From positions 372,001 through 436,000 of the forward strand of contig NZ_JAFCJE010000002.1 in assembly GCF_018131185.1 (NCBI RefSeq): 64,000 bases of DNA, in the 5' to 3' direction. The stretch comes from Bradyrhizobium diazoefficiens. Lineage in GTDB: Bacteria; Pseudomonadota; Alphaproteobacteria; Rhizobiales; Xanthobacteraceae. The position numbers were made by a program, and so were the translations under genes. Position 1 is the stretch's first letter; each line of letters starts with the position of its first letter. A model generated the notes under the pieces. That model was not told the origin of the DNA. It searched no databases and saw nothing but the letters and a program-made list of their open reading frames with translations. Of the stretch, positions 27,376 through 36,304 are shown in pieces.

Positions 27376-27918
27376 ATGCACGCGCGCGCTGACGCTCCCG
27401 ACACGGCCCCAACTTGGCCCGATGATATTTTCGCAACATTGCAGCGCTTCGACGTCCGGCAGGTGCCTTATGTGCCCGATGCCGGCCATTCGAAGCTGAT
27501 CCAGCGCGTGCTGGATTCCGCCACCATGCGCGGAATTCCCCTGACGACCGAGGAGGAGGGCGTGGCGCTCCTGGCCGGCGCCTGGACCGGCGGGCAGCGC
27601 GGCGTGCTGCTGATGCAGTCGAGCGGCGTCGGCAATTGCATCAACATGCTGTCGCTGATCCCGATCCTGCGCTTTCCGTTCCTCACCCTCGTGACCATGC
27701 GCGGCGAGTGGGGCGAATTCAATCCGTGGCAGGTGCCGATGGGATCGACCACGCAGGGCGTGTTCGAGCTGTCTGGCGTCCAGGTGCTGCGCGCCTCGAC
27801 CGCAGCCGAGGTGCCGGCCGTGCTGGAGGCTGCCGCGTCGCAGGCCTACAACGCGCTCACCCCCACCGCCGTCCTTCTGTCGCAGCGCCTGATCGGCGCC
27901 AAGGTTTTCACCAAATGA
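27376..27918 (+). CDS. ThDP-dependent decarboxylase, PYR-domain subunit (ComD-like)
   Basis: This 180-residue protein corresponds to the N-terminal pyrimidine-binding domain of thiamine-diphosphate enzymes, as in the sulfopyruvate or phosphonopyruvate decarboxylase alpha subunit. The TTEEEGVALLAGAWTGGQRGVLLMQSSG segment (about 56-83) contains the conserved activating Glu and the glycine-rich turn. It cannot act alone: the ThDP diphosphate-binding half is encoded by the next gene, overlapping by four bases (ATGA). Together they should decarboxylate a 2-oxo acid bearing an unusual side chain. Coenzyme M synthesis is not expected in this bacterium, so the natural substrate is open. Confidence 0.83.
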   Translation: MHARADAPDTAPTWPDDIFATLQRFDVRQVPYVPDAGHSKLIQRVLDSATMRGIPLTTEEEGVALLAGAWTGGQRGVLLMQSSGVGNCINMLSLIPILRFPFLTLVTMRGEWGEFNPWQVPMGSTTQGVFELSGVQVLRASTAAEVPAVLEAAASQAYNALTPTAVLLSQRLIGAKVFTK

Positions 27919-28505
27919 GCAAGGCCAATCTCCTCGACCGCCGCCAAGTGGTCTCGACGCTGCTCGCGAACCGCAAGGACGTCGTTGCGATCGGCGGCTT
28001 GGGTGCCTCGACCAACGACATGTGCGCGGCTGGCGACCACGCCCGCAACTTCTATCTCTGGGGCGGCATGGGCGGCGCCGCGATGATCGGGCTCGGCCTG
28101 GCGCTGGCGCAGCCGAAGTTGCCGGTTTTGGTCATTACCGGGGACGGCGAGATGCTGATGGGTATCGGCAGCCTTGCCACCATCGGGCTGCAAAAGCCGG
28201 CCAATCTCACCATCGTCGTGCTCGACAACGAGGCCTATGGCGAGACGGGCGGCCAGACCAGCCACACCGCGGCCGCCGCCGATCTCGTCGGCATCGCGAA
28301 GGCCTGCGGCATCGAGGACAGCCGCGCTGTCTCGACCATGGCCGAGGTCCAAGCCTTTGCCAAAGCCGTCCACGACGTCTCGGCCGGGCCGCGTTTTGCC
28401 AATGTGAAGATCGACAGCGCCGGCCTGGAGCGGATTTTGCCGAGCCGGGATGGGACTTACATCCTCAACCGGATCCGGGGAGACCTCGGCTTTCAGCCGA
28501 TCTAG
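27915..28505 (+). CDS. ThDP-dependent decarboxylase, PP-domain subunit (ComE-like)
   Basis: This 196-residue protein matches the C-terminal, diphosphate-binding domain of ThDP enzymes. The cofactor motif starts GDGEMLMGIGSLATIG and ends VVLDNEAYGETGG, the usual GDG...N spacing for Mg and ThDP binding. WGGMGGAAMIGLGLALAQP precedes it. The ATG overlaps the stop of the PYR-domain gene, so the two chains are made in step and presumably assemble as a heteromer. Homologues act on sulfopyruvate or phosphonopyruvate; which 2-oxo acid is used here cannot be told from sequence. Confidence 0.85.
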   Translation: MSKANLLDRRQVVSTLLANRKDVVAIGGLGASTNDMCAAGDHARNFYLWGGMGGAAMIGLGLALAQPKLPVLVITGDGEMLMGIGSLATIGLQKPANLTIVVLDNEAYGETGGQTSHTAAAADLVGIAKACGIEDSRAVSTMAEVQAFAKAVHDVSAGPRFANVKIDSAGLERILPSRDGTYILNRIRGDLGFQPI

Positions 28506-28612
28506 GCAGGCCAATCCATTCCGCGGCGCCCAGGTCCTGCACGCGGTCCGTGCGGGCGGAGCCGATTTCCACTGAATCTACAACGCACTTAGGTTGCGAT
28601 GCAACATAGTGC

Positions 28613-28645
28613 TTGACTTCCGCGTGGGTGAGTGCTTACTCACCC
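28613..28645 (+). promoter_or_regulatory. Promoter with overlapping TetR-type operator for the efflux operon
   Basis: TTGACT at 28613-28618 is a good -35 element, and 17 bases on lies a weak -10-like TTACTC (28636-28641). An inverted repeat with 8-bp perfect arms, GGGTGAGT (28626-28633) and ACTCACCC (28638-28645) around a 4-base centre, covers the -10 region. It ends 4 bases before the TetR start codon. This geometry is typical of autorepression by a TetR-family protein. Confidence 0.65.
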
Positions 28646-28648
28646 GCC

Positions 28649-29350
28649 ATGAGCTCATTGCGTATGACGAGCGACCTGAGGCGTCAATTGATCCTCGGTG
28701 CCGCAAAGCGCTGCTTTGCCCGACATGGCTATACCGGCACCACGACGAAGAGCGTGGCGGCCGCCGCCGCCATTTCCGAGGCGCTGCTGTTCAAGCATTT
28801 CCCGTCCAAGGCGGCTCTCTACGCCGAAATCCTCAGCGACGAATGCGAGGCCGATCCGGACTTCATGGAGCTGCTCGAGCGCGAGCCGTCGACCGCGACG
28901 CTGGTCGAGCTGGTCCGCGGCATGGTCGACCACTTCCTTCGCATGGCCGACGGCCCCGACCAGGAAGAGGTGCAGCGCCTGCGGCTGATGGCCACGAGCC
29001 ATCTGGATGATGGCGAATTCGCCCGTCTGATGTATGCCAAGATCGAGACGCTGATCGGGGCGATCTTCGTCGCTTCGCTCGAGCGGGCAATTGCGAGCGG
29101 TGACGCGCGGCCATGCCGCGGCGAACCGCTCAACCTGTTCTGGTTCGCGCATCACACGGTGATGACCGCTGCGCTGACCAGGCTGCCGGCGGCGCCCTGT
29201 CTCGACTACGGCAAGGCGAACGATCTGGAGCAGCAGCTCTGCGAGTTTCTCCTGAGAGGTATCGGACTTAACGACGCCGCAATTGCTTCGCATCTGGGCC
29301 ACGATCAGGTCGCGGATGCCGGCAGGACGGCGATTGCAGAAAGTGCATGA
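28649..29350 (+). CDS. TetR/AcrR family repressor of an RND efflux operon
   Basis: This protein of about 233 residues has an N-terminal HTH: RRQLILGAAKRCFARHGYTG, then TTKSVAAAAAISEALLFKHFPSKAAL. A longer ligand-binding domain, expected to sense effectors, follows. ATG 28649 (or 28664) is used; extending the frame to 28613 would translate the promoter itself. The adaptor gene begins directly after its stop and the pump gene follows, so the three form one operon. By analogy with AcrR-type regulators it should repress its own operon through the inverted repeat just upstream, with release by a pump substrate. Confidence 0.88.
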   Translation: MSSLRMTSDLRRQLILGAAKRCFARHGYTGTTTKSVAAAAAISEALLFKHFPSKAALYAEILSDECEADPDFMELLEREPSTATLVELVRGMVDHFLRMADGPDQEEVQRLRLMATSHLDDGEFARLMYAKIETLIGAIFVASLERAIASGDARPCRGEPLNLFWFAHHTVMTAALTRLPAAPCLDYGKANDLEQQLCEFLLRGIGLNDAAIASHLGHDQVADAGRTAIAESA

Positions 29351-29351
29351 C

Positions 29352-30545
29352 ATGAACATCGTAACCGAACACAAGATTTCGGGCGAACCGATCGACAACA
29401 AGGCTCCCAAGCGTCCGGTCCGGCCGGTGCTATGGTTCGTCATCGTCGGCACGCTGCTCGCCGTGCTCGTCGGCGGACTCGTCTGGTTCAACTATTTCCG
29501 CGGCCAGATGATCAAGCAGTTCTTCGCCAACAACAAGCCGCCGCCGACCGCGGTCAGCGCGGCCGAGGCGAAGTCCGAGGTGGTGCCGAACCTGCTCACC
29601 GCCGTCGGCGGCCTGGTCGCCGTGCATCAGGTCGACGTCAGCGCCGACGTCAACGGCCGCGTCACCGAGATCAAGTTCGAGCCCGGCACGCGTGTCGAGG
29701 CCGGCACGCCGCTGGTACAGCTGTTCGACGCGCCGGAGCAGGGCGACCTTGCCAACTACAAGGCCCAGGCGACCGTCGCGCAGTTGTCGCTCGACCGCGC
29801 CAAGCAGCTCGCCGCGCGCCAGTTCGGTCCGCAGGCGACCGTCGATACCGCGCAGGCCGCCTATGACCAGGCGCAGGCCGGCATCGCCAAGACCGAGGCG
29901 CTGATCTCGCAGAAGCTGGTGCGCGCACCTTTCGCCGGCGATCTCGGCGTCCGCAAGGTCGAGGTCGGCCAATATCTGACGGCAGGTACGGCGATCGTGT
30001 CGCTGACCGACCTTTCCGCGCTGTGGGCCAACTTCACCGTGACCGAAAAGGATTCCGGCAGCCTCAAGGTCGGCCAGACTGTCCGGCTCAAGGTCGACGC
30101 CTATCCGGGCCGCACCTTCGAGGGCAAGATCACCACGATCGAGCCGCAGATCGCGAGCGACACCCGCAATATCCGCGTGCAGGCGACGGTCGCCAATCCG
30201 GAGAAGATCCTGAAGCCCGGCATGTTCGTGACCACCACGGTGGTGCTGCCGGACAAGCCGGCCGTGATCACCGTCCCGGAGACGGCGGTCGACTACACGC
30301 TGTACGGCGACTCCGTGTTCGTGATCACCGAGAAGAAGGAAGAGGACGGTAAGACCAGTCTCTCCGCGGTGCGCACCTTCGTGCAGACCGGCACCCGGGT
30401 CGAAGGTCGCGTCGAAATCGTCAAGGGTCTGAAGGCGGGCGACAAGGTCGTCGCCGTCGGCCAGCTCAAGCTGCAATCGGGCGCGGCGGTGTCGATTTCG
30501 ACCGACCCGGTTCCGCAGATCCCGGCGCAGCCGCCGCGCTACTGA
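29352..30545 (+). CDS. RND efflux periplasmic adaptor (membrane fusion protein)
   Basis: This protein of about 397 residues has an N-terminal membrane anchor (PVLWFVIVGTLLAVLVGGLVWF, residues about 26-46). It is followed by the split biotinyl-lipoyl domain (QVDVSADVNGRVTEIKF ... VRAPFAGDLGVRKVEVGQYL), an alpha-hairpin and beta-barrel regions. It links the inner-membrane pump to an outer-membrane channel. No outer-membrane factor gene adjoins, so a TolC-like protein elsewhere must complete the system. The start at 29352 lies one base past the TetR stop. Confidence 0.9.
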   Translation: MNIVTEHKISGEPIDNKAPKRPVRPVLWFVIVGTLLAVLVGGLVWFNYFRGQMIKQFFANNKPPPTAVSAAEAKSEVVPNLLTAVGGLVAVHQVDVSADVNGRVTEIKFEPGTRVEAGTPLVQLFDAPEQGDLANYKAQATVAQLSLDRAKQLAARQFGPQATVDTAQAAYDQAQAGIAKTEALISQKLVRAPFAGDLGVRKVEVGQYLTAGTAIVSLTDLSALWANFTVTEKDSGSLKVGQTVRLKVDAYPGRTFEGKITTIEPQIASDTRNIRVQATVANPEKILKPGMFVTTTVVLPDKPAVITVPETAVDYTLYGDSVFVITEKKEEDGKTSLSAVRTFVQTGTRVEGRVEIVKGLKAGDKVVAVGQLKLQSGAAVSISTDPVPQIPAQPPRY

Positions 30546-30617
30546 TCCCATGACATTCGGGTGATCCGGCCTGGCCGGATCACTTCTCTTGAGACAAAGA
30601 AAATCGAGATCGCCGCG

Positions 30618-33600
30618 ATGGCCCTTACCGATATTTTCATCAAGCGCCCGGTTCTGTCGGTCGTCGTCAGCCTGTTGATCCTGCTGATCGGCCTGCGCGC
30701 GGCGATGGTGCTGCCGATCCGGCAATATCCGAAACTGTCGAACACGGTCATCAACATCACGACCGTGTATCCCGGCGCGTCCGCGGACCTGATCCAGGGC
30801 TTCATCACGACGCCGATCGAGCAGGCGGTCGCGTCTGCCGAAGGCGTCGACTACATCACCTCGTCCTCGGTGCTCGGCACCTCGACGATCCAGGTCTACA
30901 TCAAGCTGAACTTCGATCCGAACCAGGCGCTCACCGAGGTGCTGGCGAAGACGAACTCGGTCAAATACCTGATCCCGAAGGAATCCAACGACCCGATCGT
31001 CACCAAGACCACGGGTCAGACCACGGCCGTGATGTATCTCGGCTTCTCGTCCGAGGAGCTCTCGGGTTCGGCGATCTCGGATTATCTGACGCGTGTGGTG
31101 CAGCCGGTGCTGTCGACCGTCGATGGCGTGGCGTCCGCCGACATCTTGGGCGGGCAGACCTTCGCGATGCGGCTGTGGCTCGATCCCGAGAAGATGGCCG
31201 GCCGCAACGTGTCCCCGGCGGACGTAGCCGCGGCCATCCAGGCCAACAACTTCCAGTCTGCGGCGGGCCAGACCAAGGGCTATCTGATCGTCTCGAACGT
31301 CTCGACGAACACGGGTCTGACCGACGTCAATCAGTTCAAGAAGATGATCGTCAAGGCCAAGGACGGCGGCTTCGTGCGGATGGAGGACATCGCGACCGTC
31401 GAACTTGCGGCCCAGAGCACGGACGCCAGCGTTGCCTTCAACGGCGAGCGCGCGATCTTCATTGGCGTGCAGGCGACGCCGCAAGGCAACCCGCTGACGC
31501 TGGTCAAGGGTGTGCGCGCGCTGTTCCCCGAACTCGAACGCAACCTCCCGCCCTCGATGAAGATGAAGGTCGCCTACGACTCGACCAAGTTCATCCAGTC
31601 TTCGATCGACGAGGTGCAGAATACATTGGGCGAAGCCGTGATCATCGTGATCGTGGTCATCTTCCTGTTCCTGGCCTCGCTCCGCTCGGTCATCATTCCC
31701 GTCGTCACCATTCCGCTCTCGATGATCGGCGTCTGCACGCTGATGCTCGCATTGGGATTCAGCTTCAACCTTTTGACCCTGCTCGCGATGGTGCTGGCGA
31801 TCGGCCTCGTGGTCGACGATGCCATCGTCGTGGTGGAGAACATCCATCGCCATCTGGAGGAGGGCAAGACGCCGGTCCAGGCGTCGCTGCAAGGTGCGCG
31901 TGAAATCGTAGGCCCCGTCATCTCTATGACCATCACGCTCGCCGCGGTGTACGCGCCGATCGGCTTCCTCGGCGGCCTCACCGGTTCGCTGTTCCGCGAA
32001 TTTGCGTTCACGCTGGCGGGTTCGGTGATCGTGTCGGGCGTAATCGCGCTGACTCTGTCGCCGATGATGTGCTCGGTGCTGCTGAAGAACACCGAAGAGG
32101 GCCGCTTCGCCAAGGGCGTCAACAAGGTGTTCGGCGCACTCACGCGCTGGTATGGCCGCAGGCTCGACCGCTCGCTCGACTACAAGGCCATCACGGGCCT
32201 GTTCGCGGTAACCATCCTCGGGCTCGTCGGCTTCCTCTACATGCACACGTCGAAGGAGCTGGCGCCGGAGGAAGACCAGGGCATCGTGTTCGCGGTGACC
32301 AAGGCTCCGAAATACGCCAACATCGACTATGTCGACTTCTACGGCGAAAAACTCGACGAGAAGTTCCAGCAGTTTCCCGAGACCGATCTGCGCTTCGTGC
32401 TGAACGGCATCAACGGCCCGCAGGGCGGCATTGCCGGCATGCTCTTGAAGCCTTGGGACGAGCGCACGCGCTCCTCGATTGCCCTGAAGCCGCTAGTGCA
32501 GGCCGAGCTCTCCAAGATCGAGGGCGTGCAGGCCTTCGCCTTCAACCTGCCGCCGCTTCCGGGCGGGCCGGGCGGTCTGCCGGTGCAGATGGTGATCAAC
32601 TCCACCGCCGGCTTCCAGACGGTCTATGAGCAGATGGAGAAGCTGAAGGACGCTGCGCGCAAGAGCGGCATGTTCATCGTCTCCGACAGCGATCTTGCCT
32701 ACAACCAGCCGAACGTGAAGGTGACGATCGACCGCAACAAGGCGCAAGATCTTGGCGTCAATATGCAGAACCTCGGGGCCACGCTCGCGGTGCTGCTCGG
32801 CGGCAATTATGTCAATCGCTTCAATCTGGAGGGCCGGTCCTACCAGGTGATCCCTCAGGTGCCCCGCACCAAGCGGTTGTCGCCGGAATCCCTCGGTGGC
32901 TATTACGTGACGACCAACACCGGCCAGCAGCTTCCGCTGTCGACTGTGGTGTCGATCGAGACCAAGACCGATCCGAATTCGCTGACGCACTACAACCAGC
33001 TCAATTCGGCGACCTTCTCCGCCGTGCCGATGCCCGGCGTGACCGTCGGCGCAGCGGTCGACTTTCTCGAAGGCGAGGCCAAGAAGCTTCCACAAGGATT
33101 CAGCCACGACTATCTCGCGGACTCCCGGCAGTACGTACAGGAAGGCAACCAGCTCGCGATCACCTTTGGCTTCGCGCTGATCATCATCTTCCTGGTGCTG
33201 GCGGCGCAGTTCGAGAGCCTGCGTGACCCGCTCGTGATCATGATCTCGGTGCCGATGGCGATCGTCGGCGCGCTGATCCCGCTGTTCTTCGGCGTTGCGA
33301 CCATGAACATCTACACCCAGGTCGGTCTGCTTACTCTGGTCGGCCTGATCACCAAGCACGGCATCCTGATGGTGGAGTTCGCCAACGAGCTCCAGGTCAA
33401 GGAGCGGCTCGACCGCCGCTCGGCCATCGAGATGTCGGCCCGTATCCGCCTGCGGCCCATCCTGATGACGACGGCCGCCATGGTGACCGGCCTGATCCCG
33501 CTCCTGACTGCGACCGGCGCGGGTGCAGCCAGCCGCTTCTCGATCGGTCTGGTCGTCGTTGCCGGCATGTCGATCGGCACCCTGTTCACGCTGTTCGTAC

Positions 33601-33713
33601 TGCCGGCCGTGTACGTGGTGCTGGCGACCGACCACCGCGCGGCGGCCGATTCCGAGCGGAACAGGCAGGTTGCCGAACTCGACCTCGACGCCAAGGCCCT
33701 GCGGCCGACCTGA
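30618..33713 (+). CDS. RND-family multidrug efflux permease
   Basis: This 1031-residue protein has the usual size of hydrophobe/amphiphile efflux pumps. It starts MALTDIFIKRPVLSVVVSLLILL, the canonical first helix, and shows motif-rich helices such as LATVLAIGLVVDDAIVVVEN (read here as MVLAIGLVVDDAIVVVEN, with the paired aspartates of the proton relay) near residue 400. Large periplasmic loops separate the membrane segments, and the second half repeats the fold (GLITKHGILMVEFANEL). It should export drugs or toxic metabolites using the proton gradient. A strong terminator follows. Confidence 0.93.
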   Translation: MALTDIFIKRPVLSVVVSLLILLIGLRAAMVLPIRQYPKLSNTVINITTVYPGASADLIQGFITTPIEQAVASAEGVDYITSSSVLGTSTIQVYIKLNFDPNQALTEVLAKTNSVKYLIPKESNDPIVTKTTGQTTAVMYLGFSSEELSGSAISDYLTRVVQPVLSTVDGVASADILGGQTFAMRLWLDPEKMAGRNVSPADVAAAIQANNFQSAAGQTKGYLIVSNVSTNTGLTDVNQFKKMIVKAKDGGFVRMEDIATVELAAQSTDASVAFNGERAIFIGVQATPQGNPLTLVKGVRALFPELERNLPPSMKMKVAYDSTKFIQSSIDEVQNTLGEAVIIVIVVIFLFLASLRSVIIPVVTIPLSMIGVCTLMLALGFSFNLLTLLAMVLAIGLVVDDAIVVVENIHRHLEEGKTPVQASLQGAREIVGPVISMTITLAAVYAPIGFLGGLTGSLFREFAFTLAGSVIVSGVIALTLSPMMCSVLLKNTEEGRFAKGVNKVFGALTRWYGRRLDRSLDYKAITGLFAVTILGLVGFLYMHTSKELAPEEDQGIVFAVTKAPKYANIDYVDFYGEKLDEKFQQFPETDLRFVLNGINGPQGGIAGMLLKPWDERTRSSIALKPLVQAELSKIEGVQAFAFNLPPLPGGPGGLPVQMVINSTAGFQTVYEQMEKLKDAARKSGMFIVSDSDLAYNQPNVKVTIDRNKAQDLGVNMQNLGATLAVLLGGNYVNRFNLEGRSYQVIPQVPRTKRLSPESLGGYYVTTNTGQQLPLSTVVSIETKTDPNSLTHYNQLNSATFSAVPMPGVTVGAAVDFLEGEAKKLPQGFSHDYLADSRQYVQEGNQLAITFGFALIIIFLVLAAQFESLRDPLVIMISVPMAIVGALIPLFFGVATMNIYTQVGLLTLVGLITKHGILMVEFANELQVKERLDRRSAIEMSARIRLRPILMTTAAMVTGLIPLLTATGAGAASRFSIGLVVVAGMSIGTLFTLFVLPAVYVVLATDHRAAADSERNRQVAELDLDAKALRPT

Positions 33714-33736
33714 AGCCGCACGCAGGCGAAGCCACA

Positions 33737-33770
33737 GGGCGGCAGCGGCCAAACCGTTGCCGCCCTTTTT
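33737..33770 (+). terminator. Rho-independent terminator of the RND efflux operon
   Basis: A 12-bp stem, GGGCGGCAGCGG (33737-33748) paired with CCGTTGCCGCCC (33754-33765) with one G-T wobble and a 5-base loop, is followed by TTTTT. It begins 23 bases after the pump stop codon. Confidence 0.88.
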
Positions 33771-33869
33771 CGTTCTGCCACCGCATCAATTCGACGCCGC
33801 GATCGTCGGGCGGGGGCCTTGCCGCGCTTGCGAGAGACAAGGCCCGGTCTTCTTGCTAGGTTCCGCAGG

Positions 33870-35918
33870 ATGAGCCTTTCCCTCCATCCCGACACCTCGC
33901 GAGCCGGCACGCTGCCGAGTGCGGTGCCGGACGGCGCTGCCCCTGGTGCAGGGGAAGGACGGGGCATCAGGACCCGGCTGTTCACCAAATATGTTGCGCT
34001 GTTCGTGGCCGTCGTCGCCATCGCGCTGCTGGCGAACGGCCTGTTCGAGGTCTTCTTCTATTATCGCGAGCACAAGGCTTCGCTGATCCGGGTCCAGCAC
34101 GAGCAGGCCGAGGCGGCCGCGGCCAAGATCGGCCAGTTCGTCAAGGAGATCGAGAGCCAGCTCGGCTGGACCACGCAGTTGCCTTGGTCGGCAGGCTCGA
34201 TCGAGCAGCGCCGGTTCGACGCGCTGCGGCTGCTGCGCCAGGTGCCCGGGATTACCGAGCTCGCCCAGGCCGATTCGACCGGCAAGGAACGGCTGCGGGT
34301 CTCGCGGCTGGCGATGGATGCCATCGAGAGCGGGATCGACCTGTCCGGTGATCCGAAGTTCACCGAGGCCGTCGCGCGCAAGGTCTACTACGGGCCTGTC
34401 TATTTCCGCCGGGAGTCCGAGCCCTACATGACGCTGGCGTTGGCCGGCGCGCGCAAGGACGCAGGGGTCAGTATCGCCGAGGTCAATCTCAAGCTGATCT
34501 GGGACGTCGTCTCCCAGATCAAGGTCGGCGAGAATGGCCATGCCTATGTCGTGGGGCCGGAGGGTCGCCTGATCGCGCATCCCGATATCAGTCTGGTCCT
34601 GCGCAATACCGACATGTCCGGCCTCGCACAGGTCCGCGCCGCGCAGGCTGGCGGCGGCACGATGGCGAATGCGCTCGAGGAAGCGCGTAACATCCAGGGA
34701 CGGAAGGTCCTGACCGCATCGGCGCCGATCGTGCCGCTGCACTGGACCATGTTCGTCGAGTTGCCGGTCGAGGAGGCCTATGCATCGCTCTACGCCTCGC
34801 TGCAGCGGCTTGCGATCGTGCTGCTCGCGGCGTCGATCTTCGCGGTGCTTGCGGGGATATTCCTCGCGCGCCGCATGGTCGGGCCGATTCAAGCGCTGCG
34901 CAGCGGCGCCGAAAGGATCGGCGGTGGCGACTTCTCCCAGCGCATTTCGATCCGCACCGGCGATGAGCTCGAAGGGCTTGCCGACCAGTTCAACGACATG
35001 GGCGCGCGCCTGCAGGAATCCTACGCGGATCTGGAAAAGAAAGTCGAGCAGCGGACATCCCAACTGCGACAATCCCTCCACGAGCTTCGAACCGCGCAAG
35101 ACCGCCTGATCCAGACCGAAAAACTCGCCTCGCTCGGCCAGCTCACCGCCGGCATTGCCCACGAGATCAAGAACCCGCTCAATTTCGTCAACAATTTCTC
35201 CGCGGTCTCGACCGAGCTGATCGACGAGCTCAACGAGACCCTGCAATCGGCCGTACTCGAGGACAAGACGAGGCAGGAGGTCGACGAGCTGACTGGCATG
35301 CTCAGAAGCAACCTCGAGAAGGTCGTGCAGCATGGCAAGCGCGCCGATTCCATCGTCAGGAACATGCTGTTGCATTCGCGCGAGGGCTCCGGCGAGCATC
35401 GCGCCGTCGACATCAATGCGGTCGTGGAGGAGAGCCTCAATCTGGCCTATCACGGCGCGCGCGCCGAACGGCCGTCCTTCAACGTCACGCTGCAGCGCGA
35501 GCTGGATCCCGCTGCCGGCATGGTGGACATCTTTCCCCAGGAGATCACGCGCGTCTTGCTCAACCTGATCTCGAACGGCTTCTATGCCACCGCCAAGCGC
35601 AAGGAGAGCGCCGGCGAGGCCTTCGAGCCCACTCTAAGCGTTGCGACGAAGGATCTCGGCGGCAGGGTCGAAATCCGGATCCGCGACAATGGCACGGGGA
35701 TCCCACCCGAGGTGAAGGAGAGGATGTTCAATCCCTTCTTCACCACCAAGCCGGCCGGCGAGGGCACCGGACTCGGCTTGTCCATGAGCCATGACATCGT
35801 CGTGAAGCAGCACGGTGGCACCATCGACGCGAACACCGCACAAGGTGTATTTACCGAATTCATCATCAGCCTGCCGCGCACGATGGCGGTAGGCGGCACT
35901 CCCGGAGGCAAGTCTTGA
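33870..35918 (+). CDS. Membrane sensor histidine kinase with periplasmic Cache-type domain
   Basis: This protein of about 682 residues has a transmembrane helix at about 40-62 and a periplasmic Cache-like sensor to about 312 (YYGPVYFRRESEPYMTLA, NGHAYVVGPEGRLIAHPD). Then come a second helix at 313-334, a HAMP domain, a coiled coil and a HisKA domain with phospho-acceptor His431 in AGIAHEIKNPLNFV. The HATPase domain (LLNLISNGFYATAK, RDNGTGIPPEV, GTGLGLSMS) is complete. The start at 33870 is the shortest that keeps the first helix. Its stop overlaps the TTG start of the response regulator, so the two are a cognate pair. Cache domains bind small ligands, here unidentified. Confidence 0.9.
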   Translation: MSLSLHPDTSRAGTLPSAVPDGAAPGAGEGRGIRTRLFTKYVALFVAVVAIALLANGLFEVFFYYREHKASLIRVQHEQAEAAAAKIGQFVKEIESQLGWTTQLPWSAGSIEQRRFDALRLLRQVPGITELAQADSTGKERLRVSRLAMDAIESGIDLSGDPKFTEAVARKVYYGPVYFRRESEPYMTLALAGARKDAGVSIAEVNLKLIWDVVSQIKVGENGHAYVVGPEGRLIAHPDISLVLRNTDMSGLAQVRAAQAGGGTMANALEEARNIQGRKVLTASAPIVPLHWTMFVELPVEEAYASLYASLQRLAIVLLAASIFAVLAGIFLARRMVGPIQALRSGAERIGGGDFSQRISIRTGDELEGLADQFNDMGARLQESYADLEKKVEQRTSQLRQSLHELRTAQDRLIQTEKLASLGQLTAGIAHEIKNPLNFVNNFSAVSTELIDELNETLQSAVLEDKTRQEVDELTGMLRSNLEKVVQHGKRADSIVRNMLLHSREGSGEHRAVDINAVVEESLNLAYHGARAERPSFNVTLQRELDPAAGMVDIFPQEITRVLLNLISNGFYATAKRKESAGEAFEPTLSVATKDLGGRVEIRIRDNGTGIPPEVKERMFNPFFTTKPAGEGTGLGLSMSHDIVVKQHGGTIDANTAQGVFTEFIISLPRTMAVGGTPGGKS

Positions 35919-36304
35919 ACGTTTACATCCTGGTCGTCGACGACGAGCCCGACGTCGAGGCGCTGTTCCGGCAGCAGTTCCGGCGCGAGTTGCGCGCCGG
36001 CCGCTTCCAGATGGAGTTCGCCTCCTCAGGGCCCGACGCACTCAAGCGTGCTGCCGAGGTTCGCGATCCCTCGTTGATCCTGATCCTGTCCGACATCAAC
36101 ATGCCCGGCATGAGCGGGCTCGACATGCTGCCAAAGGTGCGTGCTGCGCATCCTGACGTTCCCGTCATCATGATCACGGCCTATGGCGACGCCGAGACGC
36201 GGCGCAAGGCGATCGAGCGCGGCGCCGTCGGGCTCCTCACCAAGCCGATCGACTTTGCGCTGCTGCGGCAGGAGATCGATACGAGGCTCGAGCAAGCAGC
36301 ATGA
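35915..36304 (+). CDS. Single-domain response regulator
   Basis: This 129-residue receiver domain has no output domain. Acidic pocket Asp9/Asp10 (VVDDEPD), phospho-acceptor Asp60 (ILSDINMPG) and Lys110 (LLTKPID) are present. The start is a TTG whose last two bases lie in the kinase stop codon, and its own TGA overlaps the ATG of the cyclase gene. It should be phosphorylated by the adjacent kinase and may compete with, or relay to, the receiver domain of the next protein. Stand-alone receivers of this type act by protein contacts. Confidence 0.9.
   Translation: MNVYILVVDDEPDVEALFRQQFRRELRAGRFQMEFASSGPDALKRAAEVRDPSLILILSDINMPGMSGLDMLPKVRAAHPDVPVIMITAYGDAETRRKAIERGAVGLLTKPIDFALLRQEIDTRLEQAA

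Noticed and set aside
29430..32246. Very long minus-strand open frame opposite the RND adaptor and pump genes
   Set aside because: It runs antisense through two well-supported efflux genes, has a low-complexity Arg/Asp/His/Gly composition and no family motif. Such frames arise from the GC-rich third-codon bias.
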